Shown one piece after another: positions 35,166 to 45,706 of a stretch of DNA of 56,602 nucleotides. Origin of the DNA: an uncultured Pelagibacteraceae bacterium (GTDB taxonomy: Bacteria; Pseudomonadota; Alphaproteobacteria; Pelagibacterales; Pelagibacteraceae). The notes beneath the pieces were generated by a model. That model searched no databases. It was not told the DNA's origin and saw only the letters and a list, made by a program, of their open reading frames with translations. The stretch covers positions 1-56,602 of the forward strand of contig CACBYV010000009.1 of the NCBI GenBank assembly GCA_902543575.1. The letters run 5' to 3'. Every line of letters starts with the position of its first letter. Position 1 is the stretch's first letter. The translations under genes were made by a program, and so were the position numbers.

Positions 35166-37188
35166 ACTTAAAGTAAATGATATTGATGTTGAGGTAGAAG
35201 AAGGAACTACAGTATTGCAAGCTTGTGAACAAGCGGGAGCAGAGATACCAAGGTTCTGTTATCACGAAAAATTGTCTATAGCTGGAAATTGTAGAATGTG
35301 TTTAGTTGAAATGGAAAAATCTCCTAAGCCAATAGCATCTTGCGCGATGCCTGCTGCAGAGGGGATGGTGCTTAGAACTAACACCGAAAAAGTGAAAAAA
35401 GCAAGAAAAGGTGTAATGGAATTTTTACTAGCAAACCATCCACTAGATTGTCCAGTATGTGATCAAGGCGGGGAATGTGATTTACAAGATCAATCTATGT
35501 ATTACGGAATTGATAAATCAAGATTTAAAGAAAATAAAAGATATGTACCTGAAAAATATATGGGTCCACTAATTAAAACTCAAATGACAAGATGCATTCA
35601 TTGTACAAGATGTATTAGATTTGCAACCGAAGTTGCTGGAGTTCCTGAGCTTGGAGCAATTGGGAGAGGTGAGAATATGCAAATCACCACTTATTTAGAA
35701 AAGGCAATGGAGTCTGAACTCTCAGCTAATGTTATTGATTTATGTCCTGTCGGAGCACTTACATCAAAACCTTATGTCTTCGAAGCTAGACCATGGGAAC
35801 TAAAAAAAACTGAGACAATTGATGTGATGGATGCTGTTGGATCAAATATAAGAGTAGATACATACGGATGGGAAGTTAAAAGAGTTCTTCCAAGAATTAA
35901 CGAAGAAATAAATGAAGAATGGATATCTGATAAGACTAGATATGCATGTGACGGCTTAAAAAATCAAAGATTAGATACTCCTTATGTAAAGATTAATAAT
36001 AAATTAAAGCCATCAAGTTGGGACGAAGCTTTTAAAGCTGTATCTGAAAGAATTGCAAAAACAAAGTCTGAGAGAATTGCTGGATTTATAGGTGATATGA
36101 CAAATATGGAAACTATATATGCAGCAAAAGATTTTTTTGAAAAAACGATCAAGTCTGAAAATTTGGAATCCAGATATGAAAAATTATATATTAATACAAA
36201 GGTAAGAAGTAATTATCTATTTAACAGTTCAATTGAAGGAATAGAAAAAAGTGATTTAATAATTCTAATAGGTACAAATCCAAGATTTGAAGCAACAATA
36301 TTAAACTCACGAATAAGAAAAAACTATTTAAAAAATAAGACCGAAATTATATCTTTAGGTGATGTTGGTGATTTAACTTACCCTTACCAAGTTATATCGA
36401 ATAATACTGACACTATAAAAGATATTATTGATAACAAGCATGAAATTTCAGAAAAAATTAAAAAATCTAAATATCCAAGTATAATTTTTGGACAATCAGT
36501 TCTTAAACTTAAGTCGGCACCTTATATTTTTGAAGAATTCAAAAATTATCTATTAGAAAATAATAAAATTTCCGATGATTGGAATGCATTAAATATATTA
36601 TCAAAAAATTCATCCACAGTAGGCTCATATGACTTAAATGTATTGTCAAAAAATTCTAGCTACGAAATATTGGATAAATTAGAAAACAACGAATTTGAAA
36701 TTTTAATTTTATTTGGTCAAGATAATTTAAATTTTGAGAAAAAAAATGAATTTATAATATATATAGGTAGTCACGGTGATAAAGGTGCAAGTATTGCTGA
36801 TGTAATTTTGCCTGGTGCTACTTACACAGAACAAGATGGTTATTTTACAAACTTAGAAGGAAAATTACAAAAAGCCTACAAGGCGTCATATCCACCAGGT
36901 GAAGCGAAAGAGGATTGGCAAATAATAAATGAATTGTCCTCATTCATTAAGAGAAAAAATTTATATAAAGATAAAAATCAACTTATCGTTTCATTAATAA
37001 ATTATTTAAATCTTAATAATAAAAATAAAGCTGATTTTGAGGTGCCTGAATATAATTTTAAATCAGAAAAAATTATTACTGAAGAGATTGATTATTATCA
37101 CTCAAATGTAATAGCGAGAGCATCAAAAACAATGTCAGAGTGTAAAAATATTAGAATGAGTTTACCAAAAACTGGAACCGATAATTAA
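35158..37188 (+). CDS. nuoG: NADH-quinone oxidoreductase subunit G
   Basis: This 676-residue 75-kDa subunit carries [2Fe-2S] N1b ([15 protein letters not shown] near 34), a His-Cys [4Fe-4S] site N5 ([16 protein letters not shown] near 95-110) and N4 ([10 protein letters not shown] near 145), then a molybdopterin-oxidoreductase-like domain without cofactor. The latter half is strongly AT-rich and diverged. A local duplication gives two LSKNSS segments near residues 480 and 498. It overlaps nuoF by 8 nt and nuoH by 1 nt. Confidence 0.96.
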   Translation: MLKLKVNDIDVEVEEGTTVLQACEQAGAEIPRFCYHEKLSIAGNCRMCLVEMEKSPKPIASCAMPAAEGMVLRTNTEKVKKARKGVMEFLLANHPLDCPVCDQGGECDLQDQSMYYGIDKSRFKENKRYVPEKYMGPLIKTQMTRCIHCTRCIRFATEVAGVPELGAIGRGENMQITTYLEKAMESELSANVIDLCPVGALTSKPYVFEARPWELKKTETIDVMDAVGSNIRVDTYGWEVKRVLPRINEEINEEWISDKTRYACDGLKNQRLDTPYVKINNKLKPSSWDEAFKAVSERIAKTKSERIAGFIGDMTNMETIYAAKDFFEKTIKSENLESRYEKLYINTKVRSNYLFNSSIEGIEKSDLIILIGTNPRFEATILNSRIRKNYLKNKTEIISLGDVGDLTYPYQVISNNTDTIKDIIDNKHEISEKIKKSKYPSIIFGQSVLKLKSAPYIFEEFKNYLLENNKISDDWNALNILSKNSSTVGSYDLNVLSKNSSYEILDKLENNEFEILILFGQDNLNFEKKNEFIIYIGSHGDKGASIADVILPGATYTEQDGYFTNLEGKLQKAYKASYPPGEAKEDWQIINELSSFIKRKNLYKDKNQLIVSLINYLNLNNKNKADFEVPEYNFKSEKIITEEIDYYHSNVIARASKTMSECKNIRMSLPKTGTDN

Positions 37189-38186
37189 TGGCTGAACTAT
37201 TTATATTTTTTGAACAAATTTATAGAATTCTGTTTCTATTGATCCCAGTTTTAGTATCTGTTGCAATGATTGTTTGGTTAGATAGAAGAGTATGGGCATT
37301 TGTTCAAAAAAGAAGAGGTCCTAACGTTGTTGGTCCATTTGGATTATTTCAAACATTAGCTGACGCATTAAAATACATTTTTAAAGAAATAATCATTCCA
37401 GCAAGCTCAAATAAAGTTATATTTATCTTAGCCCCAATAGTTACAATGACTTTGGCTTTAATTGCTTGGGCGGTAATTCCTTTTAGTGAAACATTTGTAC
37501 TAGCAGATATCAATGTCGGTATTTTATATCTTTTTGCAGTTTCATCTTTAGGTGTTTATGGAATAATTATGGGTGGATGGGCATCTAATTCAAAGTATCC
37601 TTTTCTAGGAGCAATTAGATCAGCTGCTCAAATGGTTTCTTATGAAGTTTCCATAGGTGTAATAATTATAAATGTATTACTTTGTGTAGGTTCATTAAAT
37701 CTAAGTGACATCGTTTTAGCTCAAAAAGATTTATGGTTTGTAATACCTCTATTCCCAATGTTTATAATATTTTTTATTTCAGCCTTAGCAGAAACAAACA
37801 GACCACCTTTTGATTTGCCCGAAGCTGAAGCAGAGTTAGTTGCAGGTTACCAGACAGAATACTCTGGAATGATGTATGCAATGTTTTGGTTAGGGGAGTA
37901 TGCTAACATTTTACTTATGTGTGCAATGGGATCCATTTTATTTCTTGGTGGCTGGTTATCTCCTATAGATTTATTTCCATTTAACATTATTCCAGCTCCA
38001 ATATGGTTAATCTTAAAAATACTCTTTTTATTTATCTTATTTGCTCTGATAAAAGCAATAGTACCTAGATACAGGTATGATCAATTAATGAAACTTGGAT
38101 GGAAAATTTTTCTACCATTTTCATTAATTTATGTAGTATTAACTGCAAGTTTTTTAATGTATTTTGATTTATTACCGGGGAATTAA
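37188..38186 (+). CDS. nuoH: NADH-quinone oxidoreductase subunit H
   Basis: This 332-residue membrane subunit with eight helices forms the quinone tunnel floor. [21 protein letters not shown] near residue 42 and the acidic loop [20 protein letters not shown] near 205 are diagnostic. It is followed by nuoI after 1 nt. Confidence 0.97.
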   Translation: MAELFIFFEQIYRILFLLIPVLVSVAMIVWLDRRVWAFVQKRRGPNVVGPFGLFQTLADALKYIFKEIIIPASSNKVIFILAPIVTMTLALIAWAVIPFSETFVLADINVGILYLFAVSSLGVYGIIMGGWASNSKYPFLGAIRSAAQMVSYEVSIGVIIINVLLCVGSLNLSDIVLAQKDLWFVIPLFPMFIIFFISALAETNRPPFDLPEAEAELVAGYQTEYSGMMYAMFWLGEYANILLMCAMGSILFLGGWLSPIDLFPFNIIPAPIWLILKILFLFILFALIKAIVPRYRYDQLMKLGWKIFLPFSLIYVVLTASFLMYFDLLPGN

Positions 38187-38187
38187 A

Positions 38188-38673
38188 ATGAGCTTAATTA
38201 GATTTTTCAAAACAATTTTTATGATTGATTTTTTAACAGGATTAATCATGGCAATAAAAGAAATATTTAAACCAAAAAAAACAATTAATTATCCATTTGA
38301 AAAAGGTTCAATTAGTCCGAGAGCAAGGGGAGAACATGCCCTAAGAAGATATCCAAATGGTGAGGAGAGATGTATTGCTTGTAAACTATGTGAAGCTGTT
38401 TGTCCTGCTCAGGCTATAACAATAGAGTCTAGCGAGAGAGAAGATGGAAGTAGAAAAACTACTCGTTATGATATTGATATGTTAAAATGTATTTATTGCG
38501 GTTTGTGCGAACAATCTTGTCCAGTGGACGCGATTGTGCAAGGTCCAAATTTTGAATTTGCTACAGAAACAAGAGAAGAACTTTACTATAACAAAGAAAA
38601 GTTGTTAGAGAATGGAGATAGATGGGAGAATATTTTAGCAGCAAATATTAATGCTGATAGCTCCCACAGATAA
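38188..38673 (+). CDS. nuoI: NADH-quinone oxidoreductase subunit I
   Basis: This 161-residue ferredoxin-like 23-kDa subunit carries clusters N6a and N6b. The two ligand sets are [16 protein letters not shown] near residue 62 and [16 protein letters not shown] near 101. I use the ATG at 38188, just after the nuoH stop; a TTG inside nuoH would add eight residues not seen in the family. nuoJ begins 3 nt downstream. Confidence 0.97.
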   Translation: MSLIRFFKTIFMIDFLTGLIMAIKEIFKPKKTINYPFEKGSISPRARGEHALRRYPNGEERCIACKLCEAVCPAQAITIESSEREDGSRKTTRYDIDMLKCIYCGLCEQSCPVDAIVQGPNFEFATETREELYYNKEKLLENGDRWENILAANINADSSHR

Positions 38674-38676
38674 TCA

Positions 38677-39309
38677 ATGATTGCTCACGCAATAGTCTTT
38701 TATATATTTTCGCTGATTGCAATTGTCTCTGCAATTATGGTAACTGTTTCGAAAAACACAGTTAACTCAGTTTTTTTTTTAATATTGGACTTTATTAGTA
38801 TTTCTTGCCTTTTCATCATGATTGGTGCCGAATTTTTAGGAATGATAATGCTTATTGTGTACGTTGGAGCAGTGGCAGTATTATTTTTATTTGTGGTTAT
38901 GATGTTAAATGTGGCTCAACAAAAAAATGAATGGTTTAACTCTAGTGGAAGAAGTTCCCATATTCCAGTTGGTCTATTAGTAAGTATAATTATATTTTTT
39001 GAATTAATTATTGTTATAGGTGGATGGAAATATAAACCAGATTTGTTAGATTCAATTGCGATTGAAATAAATACTGACTTAACAAATACTCAATCTTTAG
39101 GAAGCGTTATATATACTGATTATATTCATTTGTTTCAATTATCTGGAATGGTTTTATTGGTAGCTATGATAGGAGCAATTGTATTGACCTTCAGACAAAG
39201 ATCTGGAGTAAAAAGACAAAGTTATTTCAAACAAATATCTAGAGATAGAAAAGATGGTATTGAATTAGTTGATGTTGAAAATAATAAAGGAGTTAAAATA
39301 GATGCTTAG
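38677..39309 (+). CDS. nuoJ: NADH-quinone oxidoreductase subunit J
   Basis: This 210-residue membrane subunit has five helices. The third helix contains [29 protein letters not shown] (residues about 49-77), the pi-bulge region that gates proton transfer. It overlaps the nuoK start by 8 nt. Confidence 0.95.
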   Translation: MIAHAIVFYIFSLIAIVSAIMVTVSKNTVNSVFFLILDFISISCLFIMIGAEFLGMIMLIVYVGAVAVLFLFVVMMLNVAQQKNEWFNSSGRSSHIPVGLLVSIIIFFELIIVIGGWKYKPDLLDSIAIEINTDLTNTQSLGSVIYTDYIHLFQLSGMVLLVAMIGAIVLTFRQRSGVKRQSYFKQISRDRKDGIELVDVENNKGVKIDA

Positions 39310-39613
39310 TATTGGTCTTGGACATTACTTAACTCTCGCTGCTATTATATTCACAATTGGTATTGTGGGTATTTTTCTAAATAGAAAAAATATTATTGTT
39401 ATATTGATGAGTATTGAATTAATACTTTTAGCTGTAAATATAAATTTAGTATCTTTTTCTATTTTTATTAACGATCTGAGTGGCCAGGTTTTCACATTAT
39501 TCATATTAACAGTGGCTGCAGCTGAGGCCGCAATAGGACTTGCAATTATTGTAGTTTACTACAGAAATTCTGGAACAATAAGAGTTGAAGAAATCGACAG
39601 ATTGAAAGGGTAA
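39302..39613 (+). CDS. nuoK: NADH-quinone oxidoreductase subunit K
   Basis: At 103 residues with three helices this is the typical length. Conserved glutamates of the proton path are in [14 protein letters not shown] near residue 37 and [13 protein letters not shown] near 72. It abuts nuoL directly. Confidence 0.96.
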   Translation: MLSIGLGHYLTLAAIIFTIGIVGIFLNRKNIIVILMSIELILLAVNINLVSFSIFINDLSGQVFTLFILTVAAAEAAIGLAIIVVYYRNSGTIRVEEIDRLKG

Positions 39614-41527
39614 ATGGAATACTTAATATTATTTTTACCTTTGATAGGTTCAATCATATCAGGTTTCTTTGGCAAAACCATTGGTGATAGATTATCGCAA
39701 TTAATCACGTGTATTTTGGTTTCTATTTCGGCATTATTATCTTTGTTCATATTTTATAAAGTTGTTTCATCAGGATATGAGCATAATGCAATTATCGCAA
39801 CTTGGATAAATTCAGGATCTTTAAATGTAAATTGGTCAATTAAAATTGATGCTCTTTCTGCAGTAATGTTAGTTGTGGTTACTCTAGTTTCATCCTTAGT
39901 TCATATCTATTCTGTTGGTTACATGTCTCATGACCCACATAAACCAAGATTCATGTCCTATCTATCATTATTTACATTCGCTATGTTAACCTTAGTAACA
40001 TCAGATAATTTTTTGCAATTATTTTTTGGATGGGAAGGCGTTGGTCTTTGCTCGTACTTTTTAATTGGTTTTTGGTATAAAAAAGAAACTGCTAATGCTG
40101 CTGCTATTAAGGCTTTTATAGTAAATAGAGTTGGGGACTTTGGTTTTGCATTAGGTATTTTTTTAATATTTTATATTTTTGGCACAGTAAATTACGACGA
40201 AGTTTTTCTTAAAATACCTGAAATTATAGATCAAAAAATAAATTTTCTATCTTTTGAATTTTATACAATAGATTTAATTTGTTTATTACTTTTTATTGGA
40301 GCAATGGGAAAGTCAGCTCAATTTTTGCTTCATACATGGTTACCAGATGCAATGGAAGGTCCAACACCAGTATCCGCATTAATTCATGCAGCCACAATGG
40401 TAACTGCAGGAGTTTTTTTAGTAGTTAGATGTTCCCCAATTTATGAGTACTCAGAATTAGCTTTGTCTGTAATCACATTAGTTGGAATGACCACAGCTTT
40501 TTTTGCAGCTACAGTTGCATTAGTGCAAACAGATATAAAAAAAATTATCGCTTATTCAACATGTAGTCAATTGGGATACATGTTTTTTGCAGCAGGTGTA
40601 GGTGCATATAATGTTGCAATGTTTCATTTATTTACACATGCTTTTTTTAAAGCTCTACTTTTCTTAGGCTCTGGATCAGTAATTCATTCATTTAAAGATG
40701 AACAAGATGTTACTAAGATGGGGGGAGTATTTAAAAAATTACCTTACACTTATGCATTAATGGTTGTTGGTACTTTAGCTTTAACAGGATTTCCTTTCTT
40801 ATCAGGTTTTTATTCTAAAGATGCAATAATTGAATTTGCTTATATAAGTGACACAAAATTTGGAATTTATGCTGCTGGTATAGGTGTATTAACTGCTGTA
40901 ATGACTTCTATATACTCATGGAGATTAATATTTAAAACTTTTCATGGAGATTACAAAAATAAAGATCTTAGTATTGATACAATGCACGAGTCTCCATTAA
41001 GTATGATGTTACCTTTGGTGTTATTAGCAGTCGGTGCTGTTTTTTCAGGATTTTTATTTAAAGAATTATTTATAGGTCATGATACAATGTACAACTTTTG
41101 GGGAGAGTCGATAAAATTTCTAGAACCATTAGGAAAAGAACATCCTCCAACTTGGTTTTTGTTCCTAACTCCTACATTAGTAGTTTTAACAATTCCATTG
41201 TCATATTATCTATTTGTTAAAAATACTAAAATTGTAAATGAAATAGTTTCCATTAACATGCCAGTTTACATTTTTCTGCAAAAAAAATGGTATTTTGACG
41301 AATTGTATGATCAAATTTTTATTAAACCTTCAAAAAGTTTTGGAATATTTCTTTGGAAAAAAATTGATGGATTAATAATCGATAAATTTGGACCAGATGG
41401 AATTTCAAATTTAGTAAAACTTTTTTCTTTTAAAGCAGTAAAGTTTCAATCAGGTTATATTTATCAGTATGCCTTTATAATGCTTCTAGGTTTTTCAATT
41501 CTATTAACTTTATTAATAGTAAAATAA
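39614..41527 (+). CDS. nuoL: NADH-quinone oxidoreductase subunit L
   Basis: This 637-residue distal antiporter-like proton pump subunit is of full length. The core pump sites are FFGWEGVGLCSYFLIGFW near 136 (Glu), FLLHTWLPDAMEGPTPVSALIHAATMV near 237-263 and CSQLGYMFFA near 317. The lateral helix and its anchor lie in the last 100 residues. nuoM follows after 1 nt. Confidence 0.97.
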   Translation: MEYLILFLPLIGSIISGFFGKTIGDRLSQLITCILVSISALLSLFIFYKVVSSGYEHNAIIATWINSGSLNVNWSIKIDALSAVMLVVVTLVSSLVHIYSVGYMSHDPHKPRFMSYLSLFTFAMLTLVTSDNFLQLFFGWEGVGLCSYFLIGFWYKKETANAAAIKAFIVNRVGDFGFALGIFLIFYIFGTVNYDEVFLKIPEIIDQKINFLSFEFYTIDLICLLLFIGAMGKSAQFLLHTWLPDAMEGPTPVSALIHAATMVTAGVFLVVRCSPIYEYSELALSVITLVGMTTAFFAATVALVQTDIKKIIAYSTCSQLGYMFFAAGVGAYNVAMFHLFTHAFFKALLFLGSGSVIHSFKDEQDVTKMGGVFKKLPYTYALMVVGTLALTGFPFLSGFYSKDAIIEFAYISDTKFGIYAAGIGVLTAVMTSIYSWRLIFKTFHGDYKNKDLSIDTMHESPLSMMLPLVLLAVGAVFSGFLFKELFIGHDTMYNFWGESIKFLEPLGKEHPPTWFLFLTPTLVVLTIPLSYYLFVKNTKIVNEIVSINMPVYIFLQKKWYFDELYDQIFIKPSKSFGIFLWKKIDGLIIDKFGPDGISNLVKLFSFKAVKFQSGYIYQYAFIMLLGFSILLTLLIVK

Positions 41528-41528
41528 T

Positions 41529-43025
41529 ATGAATTTCCCAATTCTATCATCATTAATTTTACTTCCAACAATAGGAGCCTTATTTATTTTTTTTGTTAGA
41601 TCGTCTAATTCTCAATATCAAAGTAGCAAATATGTTGCCCTTTTTATAACTTTAGCTAATTTTTTCTTGTCTTTATATTTATGGATTGTTTTTGATAAAT
41701 CTATAGTTGACTTTCAGTTTGTTGAAGAAAGGGAATGGATATCAGGATTTGTTAATTACAAAGTAGGAGTTGACGGAATATCAATTTTATTTATTTTACT
41801 TACCACATTCATTACACCAATTTGTGTAATAACTGTTAATGCAACTATCAAAAATAGATTAAAAGATTTTTTAATAGCAATCTTGATACTTGAAACATTT
41901 ATGATTGGTGTCTTTTGCTCGTTGGACCTAGTTGTATTTTATTTATTTTTTGAAGCCGGTCTTATACCAATGTTTTTAATTATTGGTATATGGGGTGGAG
42001 AAAGAAGAGTTTATTCAGCATTTAAATTCTTTTTATATACTTTGCTAGGTTCAGTTTTAATGTTGGTTGCTATTATATCAATATATTGGATAACTGGTAC
42101 AACTGATGTCATTAATTTATATGAATTGGGTATCGATGCTAAGTACCAAAATTTATTGTGGCTAGCATTTTTTAGTTCCTTTGCTGTTAAAACACCAATG
42201 TGGCCAGTGCATACATGGTTACCAGATGCTCATGTAGAGGCACCAACTGCTGGTTCAGTTTTACTAGCTGCAATACTTTTAAAAATGGCTGGATATGGAT
42301 TTATAAGGTTTTCTCTGGGTTTGTTTCCAGATGCTTCTTTGTATTTTGTTCCTTTAGTTTACACACTTAGTTTGATAGCGATTATTTATACATCACTAGT
42401 AGCCTTAATGCAGGAAGATATGAAAAAACTAATAGCTTATTCGTCCGTAGCTCATATGGGATTTGTAACACTAGGTATTTTCACAATGACACAGCAAGGA
42501 ATAGAGGGAAGTATTTTCCAAATGATAAGTCATGGTTTGGTATCTGCAGCACTATTTTTATGTGTTGGAGTTGTCTACGATAGACTTCATACAAGACTTA
42601 TAAATAGATATGGAGGCTTAGTTTCTATAATGCCAAAGTACGCAATAGTTTTTATGGTTTTTACTTTAGGAGCTCTTGGATTACCTGGAACAAGTGGTTT
42701 TATTGGTGAATTTTTAGTTTTAATGGGTGCATTTAAAAAGAATATACTTGTAGCAACGATTGCAAGTCTAGGAGTGATCTTGGGGGCGGCATATATGCTT
42801 TGGTTATATAAGAGAATTATCTTTGGAAAATTAATTAATGAAGATTTAAAAAAAATGGTTGATTTAAAAAGATTTGAAATTGTTACATTATGGCTTTTAG
42901 TATTACCGATTATATTTTTTGGTTTTTATCCAGAACCTTTGATTAACTCTATAGAGGTATCAGTTGCAAACATGATAGATATGAATGATTTAGACAAGAT
43001 TAATAAATTAGCATTAGGCGATTAA
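41529..43025 (+). CDS. nuoM: NADH-quinone oxidoreductase subunit M
   Basis: This 498-residue antiporter-like proton pump subunit carries FYLFFEAGLIPMFLIIGIWGG (Glu near 143) and PMWPVHTWLPDAHVEAPTAGSVLLA (Lys before and Asp/His within, near 225-250). YSSVAHMGFVTLG near 305 holds the middle His. Its stop overlaps the nuoN ATG. Confidence 0.97.
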   Translation: MNFPILSSLILLPTIGALFIFFVRSSNSQYQSSKYVALFITLANFFLSLYLWIVFDKSIVDFQFVEEREWISGFVNYKVGVDGISILFILLTTFITPICVITVNATIKNRLKDFLIAILILETFMIGVFCSLDLVVFYLFFEAGLIPMFLIIGIWGGERRVYSAFKFFLYTLLGSVLMLVAIISIYWITGTTDVINLYELGIDAKYQNLLWLAFFSSFAVKTPMWPVHTWLPDAHVEAPTAGSVLLAAILLKMAGYGFIRFSLGLFPDASLYFVPLVYTLSLIAIIYTSLVALMQEDMKKLIAYSSVAHMGFVTLGIFTMTQQGIEGSIFQMISHGLVSAALFLCVGVVYDRLHTRLINRYGGLVSIMPKYAIVFMVFTLGALGLPGTSGFIGEFLVLMGAFKKNILVATIASLGVILGAAYMLWLYKRIIFGKLINEDLKKMVDLKRFEIVTLWLLVLPIIFFGFYPEPLINSIEVSVANMIDMNDLDKINKLALGD

Positions 43026-44440
43026 TGGAAAATCTACAACTTATAATTCCAGAGTTATTTATATCAATAATAATTATGTTTTTATTAATATTTGGGGTAT
43101 TTAAGAAAAATAGTTCTCAACTAGTTTATAATTTAACAACAGTGAGTTTAGTTGCTGCTTTAGCTTTAATAATTAACTTAGACACACAAATTCAATCATC
43201 ACTATTCAATAATAGTTACAATATAGATAGTTTAGCTAGATTTATGAAAATTTTATTAATTTTATCTGGAATTTTTGTAATGCTGTCATCATCAAAATAC
43301 ATTCAGATTAGTAAAATTAGCAAAATTGAATATCCAATTCTTATTTTATGCTCAATCTTAGGCATGATGGTGATGATTAGTTCAAATGATCTTATTGTTT
43401 TTTACATGGGATTAGAATTGCAATCATTAGCATTATATGTGTTAGCATCATTTAATAGAGATAATTTACTCTCAACAGAGTCCGGATTAAAATATTTTGT
43501 CTTAAGTGCTCTTTCATCTGGACTTTTATTATATGGGTGTTCACTTATTTATGGTTTTTCAGAAACGACTAATTTTAATCAAATTATGGTTAATACAAAA
43601 GAAATAGAATACGGATTAACTTTTGGAATAGTATTTATTTTAGTTGGATTATCTTTTAAAATTTCTGCTGTTCCTTTCCATATGTGGGCACCTGATGTTT
43701 ATCAAGGTTCACCAACATCTGTAACAGTCTTTTTCGCATTACTTCCAAAAATTGCTGCATTAACTGTATTTATTAGATTTCTATACATTCCTTTTTATGA
43801 ATTAGGTGATCAGTGGCAAATGATAATTATATTTTTGTCTATTGCATCAATGGTATTCGGAGCAGTAGCAGCAATTGGTCAAAAAAATCTAAAAAGACTA
43901 ATAGCCTACAGCTCAATTAGTCATATGGGATACGCTCTTGCAGGTTTATCTACAGGTACAACGCAGGGTATGCAGAGCTCTATTACATATATAACAATTT
44001 ATCTTGTCATGAATTTAGCGTTTTTTTGTTGTTTGTTTATGCTTAAGCGAAACGATGAATATTATGAGAACATAGATGATTTATCGGGTCTTTCAAAAAA
44101 TCATCCGTTATTGTCATTATCATTGCTTGTTGTGCTATTCTCTTTAGCGGGAATACCTCCACTAGCTGGTTTTTTTGCAAAATTCTATATTTTTGTAGCT
44201 GTAATAAATGAAAAAATGTATTTTTTAGCAATAGTTGGACTGCTAGCAACAGTAATCGCTGCTTTTTATTATCTAAGAATAATCAAAATTATATATTTCG
44301 ACCCAGAAAAAGAAAAATTTGAAACGAAACATAATTTAGGTTTAAAATTTACACTAGTAGCATCAACTTTTTTCATTCTTGCTTACTTTATATATCCAAG
44401 TGGAATAGTAGATATAATCTCACAAATAAACATTAATTAA
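43025..44440 (+). CDS. nuoN: NADH-quinone oxidoreductase subunit N
   Basis: This 471-residue proton pump subunit nearest the quinone module shows FYMGLELQSLALYVLASFNRD (Glu near 131), AVPFHMWAPDVYQGSPTSVTVF near 218 and YSSISHMGYALAG near 296. It ends the nuo set, and its stop overlaps the birA ATG by one base, so the downstream genes are probably read from the same transcript. Confidence 0.97.
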   Translation: MENLQLIIPELFISIIIMFLLIFGVFKKNSSQLVYNLTTVSLVAALALIINLDTQIQSSLFNNSYNIDSLARFMKILLILSGIFVMLSSSKYIQISKISKIEYPILILCSILGMMVMISSNDLIVFYMGLELQSLALYVLASFNRDNLLSTESGLKYFVLSALSSGLLLYGCSLIYGFSETTNFNQIMVNTKEIEYGLTFGIVFILVGLSFKISAVPFHMWAPDVYQGSPTSVTVFFALLPKIAALTVFIRFLYIPFYELGDQWQMIIIFLSIASMVFGAVAAIGQKNLKRLIAYSSISHMGYALAGLSTGTTQGMQSSITYITIYLVMNLAFFCCLFMLKRNDEYYENIDDLSGLSKNHPLLSLSLLVVLFSLAGIPPLAGFFAKFYIFVAVINEKMYFLAIVGLLATVIAAFYYLRIIKIIYFDPEKEKFETKHNLGLKFTLVASTFFILAYFIYPSGIVDIISQININ

Positions 44441-44958
44441 TGAAACTCAAAATATATTCTTATAAGGGTGTCAAAAGCACTAATGATACAGCAATAAGAT
44501 TAATCAAACAAAACATAAAACAAGGTATAGTTACTAGCGATATCCAGACTAATGGAAAAGGACAAAGGGGAAAAAAATGGGTTTCTAAAAAAGGAAATCT
44601 TTTTATTTCAATTTTTTTTCCTATTAGCGAAAGTTTAAATTTAAAAAAAATTACATTTTCGAATCTTAAAATAATAAAAAATATTTTAAAAAATATTGTT
44701 CCGTATAAAATCAATATTAAACTACCAAATGATTTAAAAATAATGAATAAAAAGGTAAGCGGAATTCTTCAAGAAATAATTTATTATAATGAAATTAAAT
44801 TTCTAATTATTGGTGTAGGTATTAATATAAAAAGTAGTCCAACAATAAAAGAATATGAAACTACATATATAAATAAATATAATAATAAAATTAATAAATC
44901 TAAAATTATAAATTTTATAAAAAATAACTTCGAAGAAAAATATTCTTATTATGCGTAA
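44440..44958 (+). CDS. birA: Biotin--[acetyl-CoA-carboxylase] ligase, short form
   Basis: This 172-residue biotin protein ligase attaches biotin to the carboxylase carrier domain. STNDTA near 15, GKGQRGKKWVSKKGNLF near 45 (biotinyl-AMP loop), LPNDLKI near 92 and KVSGILQE near 102 are the catalytic segments. There is no N-terminal DNA-binding domain, so it should not act as a repressor. The usual C-terminal SH3-like domain is missing or reduced, which makes it short beside the common 230-330 residues. It overlaps coaX by 8 nt. Confidence 0.85.
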   Translation: MKLKIYSYKGVKSTNDTAIRLIKQNIKQGIVTSDIQTNGKGQRGKKWVSKKGNLFISIFFPISESLNLKKITFSNLKIIKNILKNIVPYKINIKLPNDLKIMNKKVSGILQEIIYYNEIKFLIIGVGINIKSSPTIKEYETTYINKYNNKINKSKIINFIKNNFEEKYSYYA

Positions 44959-45706
44959 TTTTTACATTATTGGAGATATTGGAAATACAGATATAAAAAT
45001 CTGTGTTTACAAAAATAAAAACATTGTCAAAAAAATCAGACTATCTACAAATAAAGTCAATTTAAAATATTTAAGAAAAAATTTAAATGTTTTTAGAAAA
45101 TATGATAAAAAATTAAAACAAATTTTATTCTGCTCCGTTGTTCCTAACTGTTACAAGAAAATTAAAAATTATTTTAAATTATATTTTAATACAAATTGTA
45201 ATGAGTTAAAAAATCTTAATTTAAGTAAATTATTAAGTATAAAAGTTAATAGAAAACAAATAGGCTCTGATAGGTTAGCTAATGCAATATCAGTAATTGA
45301 CAATAAAAATAATTATATTGTGGTAGATTTTGGAACAGCAACTAATTTTGATGTAATCTCAGCAAATAGTTATAACGGAGGGGTAATTGCTCCTGGAATA
45401 AATCTATCATTAGAAAATTTATCAAAAAAAGCATTTTTAATACCTAATGTAAAATTTAAAAAATCAAACAATGTTGTAGGTAAAAATACTATAAGTGCAA
45501 TTAATTCAGGATTTTTCTTCGGTTATTCTGGTCTGATTGACAATATAATTCATTCCATTATTAAACAAACCAAAAAAAAATATAAAATAATATTTACTGG
45601 TGGACTAGCAAAAATGTTTAAAAATTCTTTAAAACTAAGAGTAAAAATAAAGTCTAATTTAACTACTGATGGAGTTTTAAAGGCTGCTATGTATTTAAAT
45701 AAATGA
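44951..45706 (+). CDS. coaX: Type III pantothenate kinase
   Basis: This 251-residue ASKHA-fold kinase carries out the first step of coenzyme A synthesis. IGDIGNTDIKICVY (residues about 5-18) is the phosphate loop, the QIGSDRLANAIS region near 106 binds pantothenate, YIVVDFGTATNFDVI near 121 is the second phosphate motif, and GGVIAPG is near 144. Very lysine- and asparagine-rich. The start overlaps birA, and the stop overlaps rnj by 4 nt. Confidence 0.92.
   Translation: MRNFYIIGDIGNTDIKICVYKNKNIVKKIRLSTNKVNLKYLRKNLNVFRKYDKKLKQILFCSVVPNCYKKIKNYFKLYFNTNCNELKNLNLSKLLSIKVNRKQIGSDRLANAISVIDNKNNYIVVDFGTATNFDVISANSYNGGVIAPGINLSLENLSKKAFLIPNVKFKKSNNVVGKNTISAINSGFFFGYSGLIDNIIHSIIKQTKKKYKIIFTGGLAKMFKNSLKLRVKIKSNLTTDGVLKAAMYLNK

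Noticed and set aside
36590..36660. Repeated LSKNSS segments in NuoG
   Set aside because: The repeat is short and lies in a diverged AT-rich region of an otherwise normal subunit; it may be chance or a small duplication without functional meaning.
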